Below are positions 40,863-54,337 of a stretch of DNA of 64,000 bases, piece after piece. Source of the DNA: Coffea arabica (Eukaryota; Streptophyta; Magnoliopsida; Gentianales; Rubiaceae). A model generated the notes under the pieces. It made no database searches and had not been told where the DNA came from. It was given only the letters and a program-made list of their open reading frames with translations. Positions within the stretch are counted from its first letter, which is position 1; every line of letters begins with the position of its first letter. Both the position numbers and the translations under genes were made by a program. The stretch spans positions 9,060,501 through 9,124,500 of the forward strand of contig NC_092323.1 of assembly GCF_036785885.1 (NCBI RefSeq), written 5' to 3'.

Positions 40863-43262
40863 ATGGCAGCATCAGCATCTCTCCTAAAGTCTTCTCCAGT
40901 CCTCGACAAGTCTGAGTTCTTGAAGGGTCAGGCCCTGCGCCAGCCTTCTGCAGTTTCTGTTGTGCGGTGCCAACCAGTTTCCTCATCTTCACTCACCGTG
41001 CGTGCTAGCTCCTATGCTGATGAGCTTGTCAAAACCGCGGTACGTGGAACATCACCTCTTGTTTATTGTTGGCTAGCTGTTATTACATGCATCAAAGTTT
41101 CAATGATTCAATGGAGTAGAGGGGCTAATTCTATGTAAAAAATGTAAAGCATTTACACTTAAATGTACGAGTCATAATTTTGTTTTTTGGGTTGGTTCTG
41201 TATTAGTCATATTTGAATCAATCTAGCAATTTAGTTGGGGTTCGCATCATTAACCGTGAATGCTAAGTAGCTGAAGAAAGGAATTGCTTGGAAGAATTTA
41301 GTTTGAAAGCTGAATGTGAAGAATCCAGCCTTTTTTAAGTTTACCGAAGTATTCCAAAAACTTTTCACTATCCAATATCTCGATCTTGTTAGTTAGATTT
41401 TGAGATGGTACGTGGAATTATATCAGTGAAGTCTGAAGTTGCACATTTAGGAGCAACAGAGGAAAAGCAAATTAGAATAGTGAAGAAGAAGATCACGACA
41501 TGTATGCAAAAGGAACAAAAGATGTACGAGGCTGTAAAAGCCCAAGCCCGGTGAAGTTGATTTAGGTCCTTTCCGTTCTGAACCTTTTTCGTCTTTTAAA
41601 TGGAATTGAAGCAGACTTTAGAGCACTGCACCTCGCAATTAAGATGGTTACTCTAGAAACAGTAGAAAAATGCATGAATCTGACAAAACTTGAGCATCTC
41701 CAATGATTAAGACTATTTAATTGAAGTTCAAGAATCCGTGCAGGTAGTTCTTTTGAGCTTTTATGTTAGTTGAATTGACTGGTAAAGTCAGTGAAGCATG
41801 AAAATGATACTTGTGTAAGGATACTTAATCCTATCTTACTAATAACCATAATTTTTCAGAAAACTGTTGCATCTCCTGGTCGTGGAATTTTGGCCATGGA
41901 CGAGTCAAATGCCACCTGCGGCAAGCGCCTGGCCTCCATCGGCTTGGAGAACACAGAGGCCAACCGCCAAGCATACCGTACCCTACTTGTGACCGCTCCT
42001 GGACTTGGTCAGTACATCTCAGGCGCCATCCTCTTTGAGGAGACGCTCTACCAGTCCACAGTCGATGGCAAGAAGATAGTTGACATACTTGTTGAACAAA
42101 ATATTGTTCCTGGTATTAAGGTTGACAAGGTAAGACATGCCTTTTTCTTAATCAATCATTTCAGGCAACGAGAATAAGTCATATTTCAGGTGTTCCGTAA
42201 TCATCTCTGATTTATTAAAAAGCTGGATGGTGATTGCTACAGGGTCTAGTTCCTCTTGCTGGCTCAAACAATGAATCTTGGTGCCAAGGTCTTGATGGCC
42301 TCGCCTCCCGCTCTGCAGCATACTATCAGCAGGGTGCTCGGTTTGCTAAATGGTACAGAATACAGATTCTTAGTAATTTATCAAACTACCTTGATGTAAT
42401 TTTAACTCGTCAAGTTAATTCATGGTATCATCTAAACTCGTAGGCGTACCGTCGTGAGCATTCCCAATGGTCCATCTGCACTTGCAGTGAAGGAAGCAGC
42501 ATGGGGTCTTGCCCGCTATGCAGCCATCTCCCAGGTATCGGATTTTTGACTGATGGTGTAACCTCTTACTATGTAAATCATAAGTCAACTTTTAATGAAT
42601 TAATTAACTTTTAGGACAATGGGTTGGTCCCAATTGTTGAGCCAGAGATCTTGCTTGATGGTGAGCATGGAATTGAGAGGACCTTTGAAGTTTCCCTGAA
42701 GGTGTGGGCTGAGGTTTTCTTCTACCTGGCCGAGAACAATGTCCTGTTTGAGGGTATCCTCTTGAAGCCTAGCATGGTTACTCCTGGAGCAGAGTGCAAA
42801 GATAAGGCCACACCAGAGCAAGTTGCTGATTACACCCTCAGGCTCCTTAAGAGAAGAATACCGCCTGCTGTCCCTGGAATCATGGCAAGTTTTGACAAAT
42901 TATATTGGTTAACCCGTAGGCTATTAATTTTAAGATCATAATCAGATTTGTCCCTGATTCTTTAATATCTTTGCCATCCGCAGTTTTTGTCTGGGGGGCA
43001 ATCTGAAGTGGAGGCAACTCTGAACTTAAATGCCATGAACCAAGCACCCAACCCATGGCATGTGTCTTTCTCATATGCCAGAGCTCTTCAGAACACATGC
43101 CTCAAAACCTGGGGAGGAAGACCCGAAAATGTCAAGGCTGCTCAGGAAACTTTGCTAATTCGAGCCCAGGCCAATTCTCTTGCTCAGCTTGGCAAATACA
43201 CAGGGGAGGGAGAGTCTGAAGAGGCCAAGAAAGGAATGTTTGTCAAAGGGTACGTCTACTAA
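40863..43262 (+). CDS. FBA: Class I fructose-bisphosphate aldolase, chloroplastic
   Basis: The six exons are 40863-41039, 41860-42129, 42243-42352, 42444-42534, 42615-42884 and 42984-43262, giving 1197 nt (398 aa), the usual length. A Ser-rich transit peptide covers about the first 48 residues, ending near [11 protein letters not shown]. Landmarks are [29 protein letters not shown], and the class I signature [15 protein letters not shown], whose lysine forms the Schiff base with substrate. The C-terminus ends in tyrosine (FVKGYVY), as in typical class I aldolases. It interconverts fructose-1,6-bisphosphate with glyceraldehyde-3-phosphate and dihydroxyacetone phosphate in the Calvin cycle. The last intron uses a GC donor (ATG|GCAAGT ... 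CAG|TTTTTG), the only choice that keeps [11 protein letters not shown] intact. Confidence 0.97.
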
Positions 43263-44539
43263 GCTGTCTGAAACAAACTGCAGACTATTGCTTATGAAGC
43301 TTACTGTATTGCCATGAAACGCAGAGGGGTGCTTGTAGCCCTTGAAGCCTGTTATTTCGCTTGACAATGCACTTGATAGCAGTCTATCTAATTCTTCTTG
43401 TTAGAGTCAATTTTGTGTGAAAGCGTTGGATAGAAACTCCTGTTTGTTTTTTGTACACCTTTCAGAGGTTCAGGTCAAAACTATGCTCTTCTCGACTCCA
43501 AAACAGTAAAAAGGAGGGGGAAAAAGAGAGAGAGGGAGAAAGAGAAAACACAAAGCCTTGCTCTTCGTCTGGTTTAGGGTCTGTCCATCTGACTCTTCCA
43601 ATCCTACTTATAAATCCTTCGAATGTAGCCTATATCCTTTAGTATAAGATGTTCACTCTATAACTTGTTTAGAGCATGATAGGTCGTTGTAGCATGACCG
43701 GAAACGATCCGGAGAAGAAACCCAAATTCCAGCTTAGAAGGTTGGTTTGCTTCTACAACAGAAACTAATCCTGAACTCAGGCAAAATCTAAATCACGTTA
43801 ACTAGGGATCCTTGTCCGCTACTAAAAATGCATTACTAGGTCAGCAGGCTTGAAAGAGGCCACTTATTCAGTTGCTTTATTGATTTCTGTCCGAAGTTGA
43901 CTATGAAGCTTCAGTTCCAGATGATATACGGAAAACAGGCTCCAACGTCTTCCAGTACACATCCATAACTGAGAGGAAACCTACAATACTTTAATTCGGC
44001 AACTCTTTAGACGGCTGATTTAACGAAGGAACTTGAAGAGAAGGAATTTCCATTATAAAGCGCTTGAAATTTTTGACACTATTCAAGCATCACAACTACC
44101 AACATTTTTCACCCTTTTACAGCATCTTACTTTTCAGTAATTTGGCTGGCATTGTCTTACTTTGGAAGTTCATAATTTGCTCCTCTTTCCTTTTTGCTTT
44201 TAATGTTGTTTTCCCTTCTGCTGGTTACAACGGCTTGTCTCATCTCCTCAGCCCCTTAGCTCAGCAAACTGACTCCGAGAAAGTAGTAAATAAGCAGTGC
44301 GATCATCGTCTCAGTTTTCATTCATATCTACCTCCGCACATTTCCACAAGGAAATGTGCGGCTTCAGTAAGAGTTGGTTCTCTTATTTAGCCTGGACACT
44401 ACAATTACTCGTACAGATGGCAGGATCAATGGCTAAGCAAATTATACATCATCTGCTGACAGTGATAAATATGTAAATGGTTAGCCATTAAAAATTACAA
44501 ATTTCCTCTCTTGGCCAGCCAGCTAGTTCTAGTTCTTCA
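43263..44539. other. Convergent spacer between the aldolase and the S28 peptidase
   Basis: Contains the 3' UTRs of both genes. No coding region, tRNA or clear transposon was recognised. A GA-rich run lies near 43510-43550. Confidence 0.5.
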
Positions 44540-47500
44540 TCACATTGAACTCCTACCTGAAGACCGACACTGAGACAGCCATAAATCTATGTGCTCTATG
44601 ATCTGCTGCCGGACCTTGTGAACAGCATCAGGGGAGCTGCAATTGCTGGCATCACCTGAATCATGAAAGTGATATACTTCATGAAGCACAATCTTTATCA
44701 TTTGCATCAAAGGGTTCCAAAATACACAACTACACCTTCCAAGGGTTGGAGAAGAATCGCATATCGTAGCACAAAACTTTAGACTTGACTACACACATAA
44801 GGCATAAAACACAAAAAAATTCAAATATCTTATGTACTTTAACTGCATCAAGAACATAGCTAATACTGGACAAGATAATACTACTATTACAGAAGAATCG
44901 ATTTGGATATTAAATGCAGATTTCCCAAGCCAAATTGACTTGAATTGGCCACTTTATTGAGTAAAACGTTTATGCACAATCTCTTGGAAAAGGTAATTTA
45001 CAAGAAAAGCAGATTTAAAAAGAATTTTGTCCACAATTTGACAGAGCAGAATGAAAAATGCAGAAGGATCATTTTCATTCCAAATCACATATTTCCAGAT
45101 TAAAGAAACTCTGCCTCCCTTCATTCTGCATTAAATTCCCACTCTTACTTAAAGGCCACGTGAATATAATCAACACTCATTTGAACAAAGATCATATTTT
45201 CACTCTTCATCAGATATGGATAAGATTGGGTCAGCATCAAAACACATTCCAAACTTAGGACGGACAAACCTTCAATGACTAAAGGAGACTGAGGGCAACC
45301 CCGCAGATCAGTTCCATGTCCACAATTATGACAAGAGATAATATATGAAGGCACTGCAAGATTAAAAAGATCCATCAGAACATCACATCATACAAGCTCT
45401 ATGTTATCCTGTCAAAAGACAGTGATACATGTTGTGCATTTTTTTTATCCTTCTCATTTTCAACCATACAAGTTCAATTTGCTATAGTGCACCAGCCCTT
45501 CATTCTCCACACAATGCGATAAAACTTCCCCGAGATATACAAGCCAATGTTTATGGCAAAGTTTCATTTGTCTCCTAAACCCAGGAGCGATAAGAAGCAT
45601 GTAATCGCATTGTAAATAATGTCAATATCAATTTATCTGACATGAAGCTAAGAAAGTATATGCCTCAGTTCATGTCAAAAAGAAAATGTGAGACTGATAT
45701 GGGCTGCAGTACAGCCACTATGATTTTCCAGATATCGAGCCTACTTTTTTCAAGTACAATATCCTTTAGAAGATAAATTTAGGACTCACTCTCTGGAGAA
45801 GAAGTTTGTTTGGAAGCATGCCGCCAAGGATCCTGTGATCCATTAGAAAAAACTATTTTTGAACCTGCAAATCCAATCCATAAATTAATAATTCACTACC
45901 AAAAAAAAAAATAATAATAATAATATGCAGTATTGCAGAGTTCCACAAATTTACAGATCCACCAAATAAATTTGAGAAACAAGTGAGTATGTCGCAAGGG
46001 CTACAAAGATCTATCGAGTTTATGATGCAACAACCTGTATACAAACTAATCAATATAGAAATAACGTTGATCTCCCCCAAGACATACATAATGCAGTTCT
46101 TACCATAATATATCTAGCCAAATTGTAATGACACACCCCACCACCAAAGAAAAGAGACTCAAAAGATCTTATAAATGAGAAAACAAAACTGAGAACCTCA
46201 AACAGTGAAAACTTGTATTGACCATACCAGCAATATCAGTACCCCCATAGTATAAATTGGTTGCATCAACATCAGGGTAGATGCCCTCTCCAAAGACATT
46301 TTTGCAAAGGTCCAAATGGTATCTGCCAGAGATGACAAAACTAACTTCTTCATGTTGGAACACAGAATCTATATACAGGAGTATAATAATCAAGCAGGTT
46401 CTGACATGCAATCAAAAAACAATATGCTAAAATATGTTATTATGCAGATAGCAAGCATATACATGCCTTGTATCAACCTTCGAAGATCGAATACTATCAT
46501 TTGATGGGGCCACCTGAAAGTATGCTACTTCGGTGCAGACTTGGAACCACCATAAGCGATCAGCTGAGTCATCATTCACAGCAGTATTCTTCAGATGTTG
46601 CTGGTTATATGTTTCAACATTGGCACCAAAGCTCTTGACATAATACTCTTTCACATATATGGCATATGCATTCTGCAAGGAAAAGAAAACCATGAAGAAG
46701 CTGAATACCACTTTGTGCACTTTTGACAGAATACGTTTTAATACTATATGAACAAAACAAGTGGCAAGGATAGAGTTATATTTGGAGAATAATCTTATGC
46801 AGTTAATAACTTTCCTTTCCATTTTAACACGCAATATCATACACGAACTAATAATTAAACAAGAGTTCTAACAAGAAAGCATATGACTTCTCGTGATTAC
46901 AGGAAAAATGCCAAATTTAAGAGAAACACCAGGCAAAACATTTACTACAACTTTTCATAAGGAGCATACTCTACTAGGATTTCTCATATATCACATTGGC
47001 TGATAAACAAGAACACAAAATCAGAATTGATAATTCATGCAATTTCCAATAAAAGATGAATGGCTACCCCACCGGCTTACCACTAAATCCTCCCCAGCCT
47101 TTTTTGCTTCAATGAGAGGGGTACATAGTTTATCTGGATTTCCATACTGAAACTGCATTGTTGGCAAGCTCCAGATCATTAATTTGACAATAGGTTCCGA
47201 ACAATACATAAATTGTGTCTCACCTACCGCTATAGCTGCAGCATCTGCCAGAAAGTACATGAAATCTCCATCTATTTTTAGCTGAAAAAAGACAAAAGTC
47301 TTCATGTAACTCAGAAATACGACTAGAGATTTCACAATAGGAAAAAAAATCAGCAAGAAAACAATTGATTAGAACTAAAGACTAACATGTGAACTAAAGT
47401 TCTCAAACAAGAATCCACAACCCCCCCAACACACGCACACGCACACACAGATAGAAAGAGAGAGAAAGCACTTCTGGACATATATGACCAGTTTGATATC

Positions 47501-49863
47501 TAAGGACACAGATTTCACACTATCCATCTTTCTGTCTCAGGCCAGTTAGGACTTCAGTCTTTCGGAATTGGTATTATGGGAACATTAAAACTTATTAAAC
47601 ATACAGATCCCAACTCTTGCTGTTAGAAAACTCAAAAAATGCAAACCTTCAAAATGGACTCATTTAATCAAGATCTCACTAACCCACTTCTGGTATGCGA
47701 ATAAAAGATAAAAATAAAGATCAATAGTGCTCTGTGTGCAGTGCGCGCATGCTGTTCATGCGGACATGTTCATTGATCACCTGTTTTCAGGTCTAGCATG
47801 TACCACTTAAGAGATAAGATAGTCCCAATTTTCTTTTGGCATTCTGGTTATCTTCAATTGACCTTTTGGTTCCTAATTGACCACTTTTATGATGGTAGAT
47901 ATGGAAACGCAAGAATTAAGAGTGAATCTAAAATCCCCTCCATCTCACAACCTGTCCCACAAGAAAATATTCCCTCTACCCCAATACTAGTAGCCTCCCT
48001 TCCTTTAGTAGTTTTCCCTACAAAATTGTGTCAATAATTAAAGATCACCCAATTGCCAGATTCTGAAAGTTAACTAATGATTTTGGGATATCCAAAGGAT
48101 TCCATGTAAGTCAATCCTAATATCACCATATATGTTGGGAATATAGCAACTAGCAAGGCAGTCATTTCATATTTTGATAATCTGGATTGTAGATAAGCTC
48201 TTAATCCTTCCCCCCTTCAAGAGAAAACAACGTCCCTTGGGGGAGGATTTGACTCTCAATTTCTCCTAATAATTGAAGACTGTAGATCACAAACCAAAAG
48301 TGGCACCCTGTTAGATGTTTTTCAACACACATAAAGCAAGAAAAATAAGTGGATTGCTTCTATCTTTCAGTTGAAGCATTTGCCACCCAGTTCAGTTGAC
48401 CCAGACAAATCATTTGAGTTGCAACATCAAATGACTACTAAATAACAGCAGAAACCATGTAAATCAAATTCAAAGATATTGTTAATGGTGATGAGATAGA
48501 ATATCATACCTCCAGAGCACCAAACAATGATTTTAACTCATTGGCATTAGATGCAAGCCTTTCCTCAACTAGATGAGTAATTTCTTGTAACACAGACTTG
48601 CATTCAGGACCAGCAGACTCACCAATCTGCAATAGGCAGAGCCATTAAACATATAAATAACAGCATGACTTACAAATGCATTAGAAAACACAAAACACCA
48701 ATCTTTACCTGCTGATCAAATTCAGTGAAGTTGTAAACAGCAAGAACAACACCAGAGCTGGCAAGACTTCCACAAGTCAAGTGAGGAAACTTCAGACGAA
48801 ACCAGGCACTAAGAGCTCCAGAATACGAAGCACCAAAGACAAACCATGGATTATCAGCTGCGGTCCTATTGAACCTGGCATTCAAGGATTTCTGCAAAAG
48901 TAGCAATGCGAAATCTTTCACAAAATAGCAAAAGAAGACATCAAAACCAGGAAGAAAGTATGTGAAATAGTAAAGGTAAGTTTCTCAATCTTCAAGACAA
49001 GTAAAAATCCAACCTTTCGATTCCCTAAATACTAAAATAGCAAACAAACTAATTACTTAAAAGAAAACTAGAATCTAACCGATTCAGCAGAAGAGTTCAC
49101 CTGATAATAATCACGGAAAACAGCTAAATCAAAAAGTGCCTGCTTTGAAGAAAGAAACCTCAGATTCTCAGTGGTCAAAGATTTGAAAGGGGAACTCTTC
49201 CCATAGTAACGATGCTCAGGAGACACCACTGCAGCTTCGAATTTCTTTGCCAAAACCTATCAGTCAGACAAATTAACTAAAGGGTTCACCATTTGTAAGA
49301 GGTTGGCTAACCAGGTGAAAAGTTCAGTTAATTTAGCAAATATAAATAGTGCCATGACCGCAAAAATATATTGTAGAAACACGAGGTTAATTACAGCGAG
49401 GTAATCATTGGATATCCCTCCGCATTCCGATTCACCGCAGATTTTCAAGAAAATTGGCCCGTCGGGAGCCCGAAAATGGTCTAGGAACTCATAGTAACGC
49501 TGTCTGAATTGCCGGTGATCCTACACAACAAATTCCATAGCAACCAGCAAAGGTAGATTACAATTTCTGAAACCAGAAATATATACGCAGAAGTACTACC
49601 ACTAGTAGAATGTAAAGGGGTAAAGGAGACATTACATAAGGGGAGAAGTGATCGAGAGTTTGGTTGAACCAGAGAGCATCTCTGGTCAAGTATTTGCTGC
49701 TGCTGTTGCCACTGCTGAGGTGGTTGTTGCCGGAAGCCGTGATCGTGCGGTCAAAAATGCGTGATAAAATTCCGGCACCATCGGTAAAGGTTGGGGAAGA
49801 CAGGAAGAAAATGAAGGTCGCGATGAGAAACAGCTTCTGCTGCTGCTGCTGCTGCTGCTTCAT
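44540..49863 (-). CDS. Serine carboxypeptidase family S28 (Pro-X carboxypeptidase-like)
   Basis: The twelve exons are 49636-49863, 49395-49520, 49101-49256, 48709-48891, 48510-48626, 47228-47281, 47081-47152, 46467-46672, 46228-46322, 45790-45864, 45270-45353 and 44540-44655, giving 1512 nt (503 aa). The N-terminus is a signal peptide whose positive end holds seven glutamines from a CAG run. The S28 core is clear: WFNQTLDHF, GPIFLKICGESECGG, the nucleophile elbow GASYSGALSAW (Ser about 192), GSQDPWRHA (Asp about 424) and CHNCGHGTDL (His about 450). Family members are secretory or vacuolar and cleave after proline or act as dipeptidases. It matches At4g36190/At4g36195-type plant proteins. The intron after 46467 has a GC donor (CAAG|GCATGT). 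The nearby GT would shift the frame and lose YHLDLCKNVFG. Confidence 0.95.
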
Positions 49864-50191
49864 CACGATTGATGGCTCTTTTTCTAAGCTTGTGCCCTTT
49901 CACCAGTTTATGGAGCCTGGACTGGCTATTCAGCTTTTCTTTGTAATTAAGGTAGTATGATGTACGTATAAATAATGTTCTGGTGGAATATTTTCCTCGT
50001 AGGTGTAGATTTCTTTTTCTTAATGAGGGTGCAAAAGTATTTTACAAAGGAGAAATTAAGAAAAAAAAAATTTGTAGAAGCACATTTGACATTTTTTTTT
50101 GGACCATTATATGTTTTGTTAAAGAAAATATACACATTCCTTGATCAATTATTCATCGGGGCCCATGAGCGTGGAACTTTTGTTGGGAACG

Positions 50192-50200
50192 AATAAAGAA
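50192..50200. repeat. Left 9-bp target-site duplication of the MULE
   Basis: AATAAAGAA, identical to 55526-55534. Confidence 0.92.
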
Positions 50201-50329
50201 GGGTAAAATATACGGAACCCCCCTATGGTTTCGCGAAAAGACATGGAACCCCCCAATCGTTTAAAAACATACATATAAACGCCCTAAACTTCATAACTAA
50301 AGTGGAAATAGACTTCTTAACCGGTTGAG
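50201..50329 (+). repeat. Left TIR of the MULE
   Basis: Begins GGGTAAAATATACGGAACCC. The right TIR, read on the minus strand, begins GAGTAAAATACACGGAACCC. They share the block TTCATAACTAAAGTGGAAAT. Confidence 0.93.
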
Positions 50330-50503
50330 TTACCGGCTGCAGGTCGAATACCCAAAATACCCTCATTTATAATAGAGAGGGAGAGAGAATGAACAACTGA
50401 CTCTTTTCTCGTTCATCCTGTGTAAGAAAAAAAACCCTAAGACAAGGGATTTGTATACTAAATTGTTGCTGAAATATCGTGAATCTGAGTTGAAAAAGCC
50501 GTG

Positions 50504-50617
50504 GCTGCATTCGATCGCGAAGAAGGGAGTGACAGATTGATGGTTGTATCTGATCGTGAAGCTGCATTCGGTCGCGAAGAAGGGAAAGACAGATTGGTGA
50601 GGAAATCTGATCGTGAA
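50504..50617. repeat. 57-bp direct tandem repeat in the MULE 5' region
   Basis: Two units starting GCTGCATTCG at 50504 and 50561. They share TCGCGAAGAAGGGA, GACAGATTG and ATCTGATCGTGAA and differ elsewhere. Confidence 0.85.
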
Positions 50618-51048
50618 GCTTGTTCGACATTTCTAGGTAAGAATCAGAACTTATTGTTCAATATTCAGTCCATTTAATGTTTAGGATTTGTAATCCTTTT
50701 CCAATTTGTTTATTCATTTTCCACATTATCCCATATCTGTCATTTTTATAGTTGGTAGTCCATATTTAGGTGATTTATCAGAGAAAATGAGGTTTAAAAA
50801 TGTAAAGATCTTAACTTTTTTAGCTCTTTTTGGAGAATGTGGGTCTTTTTTGGAGAATGTGGTTGATGTCAGGAGGAAATAATATGTGTCGGGTTTGGAT
50901 TTGACTACAAATCAGATTTCACTTAATAATCTGATTGTTGTTATAACTAATTGTTGTTATAATCTGAAAGTGTGATGTAGCTTAATATAGTTTATTAATC
51001 TATATTTGAATTCTAAAAGTGTTGATTAAATAATTTAGGTTGGGGACC

Positions 51049-54000
51049 ATGTCAGATCCTTTTAGGACAGTGGATATCCATATGCACTATGGTGGGCGGT
51101 TTATACATCATCCCAATATTAGGTATACAAGTGATTTAGTGAGAGTGTTTCACAATTGCGACCCTGATGAGTTATCAACATTTTCATTATTCAACCTGTA
51201 CTCCAAAATTGAAAAAGAAGCGGCATGTGCAAAATTTTGGTATTCCATTCCAGACCATGATGTGGATGTAGGTGTTATCCCAATAAATGATGACGTGGAC
51301 ATAGAATTGTTGACTACCTGTTATGAAGGGCTTCCTTATATGCATATATATGTAGAGTCAGGTCAGAGGCCTCTCAAAATTATCTCACCAGATGGTAAGC
51401 TCTTATTCGAAAGAGTGACGAATGATGGTCCACTTGCTTTACCGTACAATGAAGGTTCTTCAGAGATAAATTCAGATCTGACTAGAAAAGGTGCTGGAGC
51501 TTCACAAAATCCTGTTGATCTGGCTGGTTTTGAACCATATATTGGTGATACAAGAGGGCAAGAAAATAATTTAGATGGCTCAACTGCTGTAAAAACTAAT
51601 GATGGCACACAAAATCCCTTTGAACCAACTAAGAAAAACAGAAGAAAGGGTGGTAAAACTCCATCGAGGAAGAGACAAACTATGGTGCAACCTGTGAAAA
51701 GAGCAGTTAGAAAAACTGTCAGAAAATTATTTCAGCAAACAACCAGAATAGATGCTGTCGACAGCCAGCAAGAGATTTCTTCAGTGAACCAAAGTAAAGA
51801 AGAATGTGAAAATCAATGTAACTTTGACAGAACCTTTGTTGAGACCAATCAAGTCAACAATGAACAACATTGTGACTTTGACAGAACCTCTGTTGAGAAG
51901 AATCAAGTCAACAATGAACAACAGCACCACAGTGATGGAAATGAAGAACCTGATCCGGATTGGTTGAGAGAGGGCCTACAATTTGCAGAAGATGAGGACA
52001 TCTTTGCAACTGCTGGTTCAACTGTACCTCAAACAAATCAGCAAATTGGTGACTTGAATGAGCAGCAGCAACAACATCAGCAACCACAAGGTGAGGAGTC
52101 CACAGCACAGCATCAACAAATTGAAGACTTGAATAAGCAGCAGCAACAACATGAGGAAGCACAAGGTGAAGAGTCCACAACACAGCATCAGCATGGAGGA
52201 GACCAACCTATTGGCCCTGACAGTGAGGAATGGAATGAACATGTGACTGCAGATGAAGACTTCCTATATTCTGGTGATAAAAATGGGCTTGACTACTCAT
52301 ATTTCAATGTTTCAGTGGAGTTTAACAAGCCAAATTTTGAATTAAAGGTTGGGAAGAAATTCACTCATTTTACAAAATTTAGAGAAGCACTTGTGGAATG
52401 GAACATTAGAGAGGGATACGAAGTTTTATATATCAACAATGACAGTTGGAGGATAACTGCCAAATGTGCAAAAGGATGTTCTTGGAGGATTCATGCAAGC
52501 AGAGTTAATAGGACTGACACTTTTCAGATCAAAACACTAAAGGGAGAGCACCATTGCGGCAAAGAGTACATTAACAAGCATGCAATCTCAACTTATCTGA
52601 GCAGAAAGTTTCAAGAGAAGGTTCGAGATGACCCTAATTGCAGCTTGGATGGCATTATTAATGATGCCAGAAGAAGATTCGTGGTTAATATAAGTAGCAA
52701 AAAAGCATACAGGACTAAGAGGAAGGCCAGGAAGGCAATCAAAGGTTGTGATATGGAGCAATATGAATGGCTGTGGGATTATGCTGCCACGGTTAGACAA
52801 TCAAATCCAGACAGTCATATAGCTATACAAATAGATAGAAGGTCTATTGAGGAAAGGGCAACATTTCAAAGGCTGTTCTATGGCTTGGGTGCTCTTAAAA
52901 AGGATTTTCTTGCAGGTTGTAGACCAATCATTGGCTTAGATGGTTGCTTTTTGAAGAGACCCTTTGGAGGTCAACTGTTAGCAGTACTTGGAAGGGATGA
53001 GAATGACAATATGTTTCCCATAGCCATTGCCATTGTTGAAGCAGAAAACTATAATAGTTGGACTTGGTTTTTGAAGGAACTGATTACTCATATTGGAAGG
53101 GGCAATGTAGTGCCTTATACCTTCATTTCTGACAGGCAAAAATGACTGGTACATGCTATAGAGGAGCTATTTCCTGGTGCAGAACACAGATTTTGCCTTA
53201 AGCATCTGTTTGAGAATTTTAAGGCAAAGTTCAAAGACAGTGAACTGAGAGAATTGTTTTGGGCTACTGCATCAGCAACTAATGGTGATGATTTCAAGAG
53301 AGCATTGAATGCTTTGGAGATAGCTCAGCCATAAAATGGAGAGAACCTTACTGCTGCTGGTTGGTTAAAAAGGCTGCCATATCATTTGTGGTCTAGAGCA
53401 CATTATGGAATGGCTGCTAAGACTGATATTTCAGTCAATAATCTGAATGAGAGTTTCAACAACTACATTTTAAAAGCAAGAGACGAGCCAATTGTGACTC
53501 TTCTTGAATTTTTCAAAAGAAAGTCAATGCAACAATTGACATTGAAGAGGCAAGACATGGAGAAATATGGAGGCAGATTGTGTCCAAACATTGTTGAGAA
53601 GTTAGCTAAAAGTGTAGAGAAGAGCAGACATTGTATTTCTGTATTTGATGGTATTGAATCATTTGAGGTTGATGGTTTCAACAGAACCTCCGTTGTGAAC
53701 TTGCAACGTAGAAGCTGTTCATGTGGTGCATTCCAGTTGACTGGAATTCCATGTGTGCATGCTATTTCTGCCATTCAAAGCATGCGGATGAAGGTTGAAA
53801 ACTATGTTGATGAGTGCTATACTACAGAGGCATACTTGAGGGCATATGCTTATAGCATTGGAGCTGTTCCATCCAAAAAACACTGGATTAATAGTGGAAT
53901 GCAGCTGTTAAATCCACCATTTGTGAAGAAACAACCTGGGAGACCTAAAAAACTTAGGAGAAGAGGTCCGGATGAACCGAGAGATCCACAAAGAGCTTCC

Positions 54001-54337
54001 AAAAAGAGGTTGTCAGTATACTGTAAGAGATGTTTAAAAACTAGGCATAATAGGAGAACTTGTAAGGAACTTCCTCATCCCAAATCCAAGTTGTACAAGG
54101 TACATTTAAGTACTTGAATTTTTCTTGCACTATGTACTCTTGATAATTATTCCAGCAGTAAATTTTTTACTCTGGTTGCAGGCTCCAGCAAGCAATACCC
54201 AGCGAGAGGTAAGAACAGCTTCCACTTCAGCCCCAATCAGAGAAGCACCAGTGCATCAAGCATCTCAACAAAGCAGCACTGCTGCAATTACTAATAACAA
54301 CCCTAGTTCTCGATCCAAAAGATTTAAGAAAAATTAG
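51049..54337 (+). pseudogene. MuDR-type transposase with two in-frame stops
   Basis: Exon 1 is 51049-54099, the intron 54100-54181 (GT-AG) and exon 2 54182-54337. The frame would cover 1068 residues. Domains: an N-terminal PB1-like region; a Gln/Glu-rich segment with two internal peptide repeats; a Mutator DNA-binding domain (from about 433); a MULE DDE transposase domain with Asp about 631 (GLDGCF) and Asp about 695 (ISDRQ); a SWIM zinc finger (CSCGAFQLTGIPCVHA, about 890); an AT-hook-like PGRPKK; and a C-terminal zinc knuckle (about 991). Stops interrupt it at 53143-53145 (TGA) and 53332-53334 (TAA), both inside the catalytic domain. The reading frame is otherwise open, so inactivation looks recent. 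As it stands it should not give a full-length transposase. Confidence 0.92.

Noticed and set aside
46455-46466. GT donor (CAT|GTATAT) for S28 exon 8
   Set aside because: It puts the next exon out of frame and destroys the conserved YHLDLCKNVFGEG block.
53130-53340. An intron that would splice out the two stop codons of the MULE transposase
   Set aside because: The sequence between the stops is conserved MULE coding sequence (HAIEELFPGAEHRFCLKHL), so it is exon. The two stops are better read as disabling changes.
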